DNA of 64,000 nt from Pseudomonadota bacterium. GTDB taxonomy: Bacteria > Pseudomonadota > Gammaproteobacteria > Burkholderiales > JABEVD01. The translations under genes were made by a program, and so were the position numbers. Positions 61,547 to 64,000 of this stretch are shown here, in pieces (position 1 is the stretch's first letter; each line of letters opens with the position of its first letter). The stretch covers positions 1 to 64,000 of the forward strand of contig JAJZTQ010000011.1 of assembly GCA_021848825.1 (NCBI GenBank), given 5' to 3'. Under the pieces are notes generated by a model. The model searched no databases and was not told where the DNA came from. It was given only the letters and a program-made list of their open reading frames with translations.

Positions 61547-63973
61547 TCAATGCTTGGTGACGACAGGCTGGGCTATCTCCTCGATCTTGGCCGGAATGGC
61601 CTCGACTTCCCCCTCCTCAGCCACCCCAGGAAGCGCAACAGGCTTGCTTTCTAGCGCAAAATCAATGACTTGATCTATCCATTTGACTGGATGAATGTCG
61701 AGCTTGCTCTTGATGTTGTCGGGGATCTCGGCCAGATCCTTGACGTTCTCTTCCGGAATCAGCACATGCTTGATTCCGCCGCGATGGGCTGCAAGAAGCT
61801 TCTCCTTGAGCCCGCCTATGGGAAGCACCTCGCCGCGCAGGGTGATCTCGCCCGTCATCGCCACATCCGCCCTGACCGGGATGCCGGTCAATATGGACAC
61901 GATGGCGGTGCAGATCGCAATCCCGGCGCTCGGACCATCCTTCGGCGTCGCCCCTTCCGGAAGATGGATATGGATATCCGTCTTCTGATAGAAGTCTTCC
62001 GCGATACCCAGAGACTTTGAACGGTTCCTCACGACAGAAAGCGCAGCCTGTATCGATTCCTGCATGACTTCGCCCAGGGTGCCGGTGGTGATGGTCTTGC
62101 CTTTCCCGGGCAGCATCACGCTTTCTATGGTCAGCAGATCGCCGCCGACTTCCGTCCAGGCAAGCCCGGTGACCTGCCCGACCTGGTTCTTCTTCTCGGC
62201 CATGCCGTAGCTGTACCTTCTCACCCCAAGAAACTTGTCGAGGTTTCTTGACGTGACGGTGATGGTTCGCTCGGTCTTCTTCAGAAGCAGCATCTTCACC
62301 ACCTTGCGGCAGATCTTCGCGATTTCCCGTTCGAGGCTCCTGACCCCTGCCTCCCTGGTGTAGTAGCGGACGATGTCGCGCACAGCGCTTTCGGATACCG
62401 AAAGCTCCGTTTCCTTCAGGCCATGGTGCTTCATCTGCTTCTTGATGAGGTAGCGCATGGAAATGTTGATCTTCTCGTCTTCCGTATAGCCCGAAAGCCT
62501 GATCACCTCCATCCTGTCAAGAAGCGGCGCAGGAATGTTGAGGGTGTTGGCAGTCGCGACGAACATCACATCCGAAAGGTCGTACTCAACCTCGACATAA
62601 TGATCGACGAAGGTGCTGTTCTGCTCGGGGTCGAGCACTTCCAGAAGGGCGGAGGAAGGGTCACCCCTGAAATCCGCCCCCATCTTGTCGACTTCGTCGA
62701 GCAGGAAAAGTGGATTCCTGACCCCCACCTTGCCCATGTTCTGCAATATCTTGCCCGGCATGGAGCCGATGTAGGTGCGCCTGTGGCCGCGTATTTCCGC
62801 CTCATCCCTGACGCCGCCCAAGGACATCCTGACGAACTTGCGGTTGGTCGCACGGGCGATGGACTGCCCCAGGGAAGTCTTGCCGACCCCGGGAGGGCCG
62901 ACGAGGCAGAGTATCGGCGCTTTGAGCTTGTCGACGCGCTGCTGGACGGCGAGGTATTCGAGTATGCGTTCCTTGACCTTTTCGAGGCCGTAATGGTCAT
63001 GCTCGAGTATATCTTCCGCAGCAGCGAGATCTCGGCTGATCTTGCTCTTCTTCTTCCATGGCAATTGAACCAGCGATTCGATGTAGTTCCTGACGACTGT
63101 CGCCTCTGCAGACATCGGCGACATCATGCGCAGCTTCTTCAGTTCCGATTCAGCCTTTGCGCGCGCCTCCTTCGGCATCTGCGCAGATTCTATCTTCTTT
63201 GCAAGCTCGTCGAGGTCAGCGCCTTCCTCTCCTTCACCGAGCTCCTTCTGGATCGCCTTCACTTGCTCGTTGAGATAGTATTCGCGCTGGCTTTTCTCCA
63301 TCTGGCGCTTGACCCGCCCGCGTATGCGCTTCTCCACCTGCAGGATGTCGAGTTCAGCTTCCAGCAGACCGAGCAGATGTTCGAGGCGCTTCTGCACGTC
63401 GAATATCTCGAGCACAGCCTGCTTCTGTTCCAGCTTCAACGGAAGATGGGCGACGACCGTATCGGCAAGCCTTCCCGATTCGTCGATGGAAGAAAGGGAA
63501 GTCAGCACTTCCGCAGGAATCTTCTTGTTGAGCTTCACATACTGGTCGAACTGCGCGAGCAGCGCGCGCCTCATCGCCTCTATTTCGTGATTCTCCGTCT
63601 CGTTCTCCGGAACGAGGGTAACGACCCCCTCGAAATGATTCTTCCTGTCGAGTATTTCGAGAATCTCGGCGCGATGAGAACCTTCGACGAGCACCTTGAC
63701 CGTCCCGTCCGGAAGCTTCAGCATCTGAAGGATATTGGCCACGTTGCCGATGCGATACATGTCTTCGGCTGAAGGTTCATCCTTGGCAGCGAATTTCTGG
63801 GCAACCAGGATGATGCTCTTTCCCGATTCCATCGCGGCATCGAGCGCCTGGATCGATTTGGCGCGCCCGACGAAAAGCGGAATGACCATGTGCGGAAAAA
63901 CCACGACATCGCGCAGCGGCAGAAGCGGCATGAGAAGTTGACTGGCTTTGTTCTCGACTAGATCGGACATCAT
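61547..63973 (-). CDS. lon: ATP-dependent protease Lon
   Basis: [60 protein letters not shown] Ser-Lys protease site. Confidence 0.98.
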   Translation of the reverse strand: MMSDLVENKASQLLMPLLPLRDVVVFPHMVIPLFVGRAKSIQALDAAMESGKSIILVAQKFAAKDEPSAEDMYRIGNVANILQMLKLPDGTVKVLVEGSHRAEILEILDRKNHFEGVVTLVPENETENHEIEAMRRALLAQFDQYVKLNKKIPAEVLTSLSSIDESGRLADTVVAHLPLKLEQKQAVLEIFDVQKRLEHLLGLLEAELDILQVEKRIRGRVKRQMEKSQREYYLNEQVKAIQKELGEGEEGADLDELAKKIESAQMPKEARAKAESELKKLRMMSPMSAEATVVRNYIESLVQLPWKKKSKISRDLAAAEDILEHDHYGLEKVKERILEYLAVQQRVDKLKAPILCLVGPPGVGKTSLGQSIARATNRKFVRMSLGGVRDEAEIRGHRRTYIGSMPGKILQNMGKVGVRNPLFLLDEVDKMGADFRGDPSSALLEVLDPEQNSTFVDHYVEVEYDLSDVMFVATANTLNIPAPLLDRMEVIRLSGYTEDEKINISMRYLIKKQMKHHGLKETELSVSESAVRDIVRYYTREAGVRSLEREIAKICRKVVKMLLLKKTERTITVTSRNLDKFLGVRRYSYGMAEKKNQVGQVTGLAWTEVGGDLLTIESVMLPGKGKTITTGTLGEVMQESIQAALSVVRNRSKSLGIAEDFYQKTDIHIHLPEGATPKDGPSAGIAICTAIVSILTGIPVRADVAMTGEITLRGEVLPIGGLKEKLLAAHRGGIKHVLIPEENVKDLAEIPDNIKSKLDIHPVKWIDQVIDFALESKPVALPGVAEEGEVEAIPAKIEEIAQPVVTKH

Positions 63974-64000
63974 GGCTCACCTTGAAAGTTGTATGGTGAT

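Noticed and set aside
62423-63772. Plus-strand 449-aa ORF opposite lon
   Set aside because: Shadow ORF of lon.

Overview
The window is a betaproteobacterial chromosome segment in two parts. Positions 1 to about 26.25 kb are the right-hand part of an integrated conjugative or plasmid-like element. Supporting features: a tyrosine integrase next to a truncated tRNA-Pro(CGG) 3' end, a RepA-like initiator with iteron-like repeats, ParA plus an RHH-like protein, TraG/TraH/TraN, a MobI-like protein, an FlhD-like regulator, IHF-beta, an AntA antirepressor and a RecE-like nuclease. Positions 26.3-64 kb are ordinary core genome (purA, hisZ, hflC/K/X, hfq, der, bamB, hisS, ispG, rlmN, ndk, tilS, accA, dnaQ, rnhA, gloB, manC/cpsB, ugd, yejABEF, fabI, ppiD, tRNA-Asp, tRNA-Val, hupB, lon). 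The best candidate for an undescribed system is a tightly coupled four-gene cargo operon at about 2.82-7.9 kb: MBL-fold protein, E2-E1(ThiF)-JAB fusion, second divergent MBL-fold protein, and a multi-TM protein. It has its own near-consensus promoter and a terminator, and no recognisable CD-NTase or ubiquitin-like protein. Other structure not explained by the ORF track: (i) three copies of a structured leader-like element in front of minus-strand genes at 10.2-12.0 kb, with wobble and compensatory pairing that favours a minus-strand RNA; (ii) arrays of paralogous 24-45 aa membrane proteins; (iii) a 3 x 50 bp repeat block upstream of the MobI-like gene, a candidate oriT; (iv) a 24-bp duplication of the tRNA-Asp 3' end flanking a PEP-CTERM gene. 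All calls come from reading the sequence and supplied translations; no database or folding software was run.
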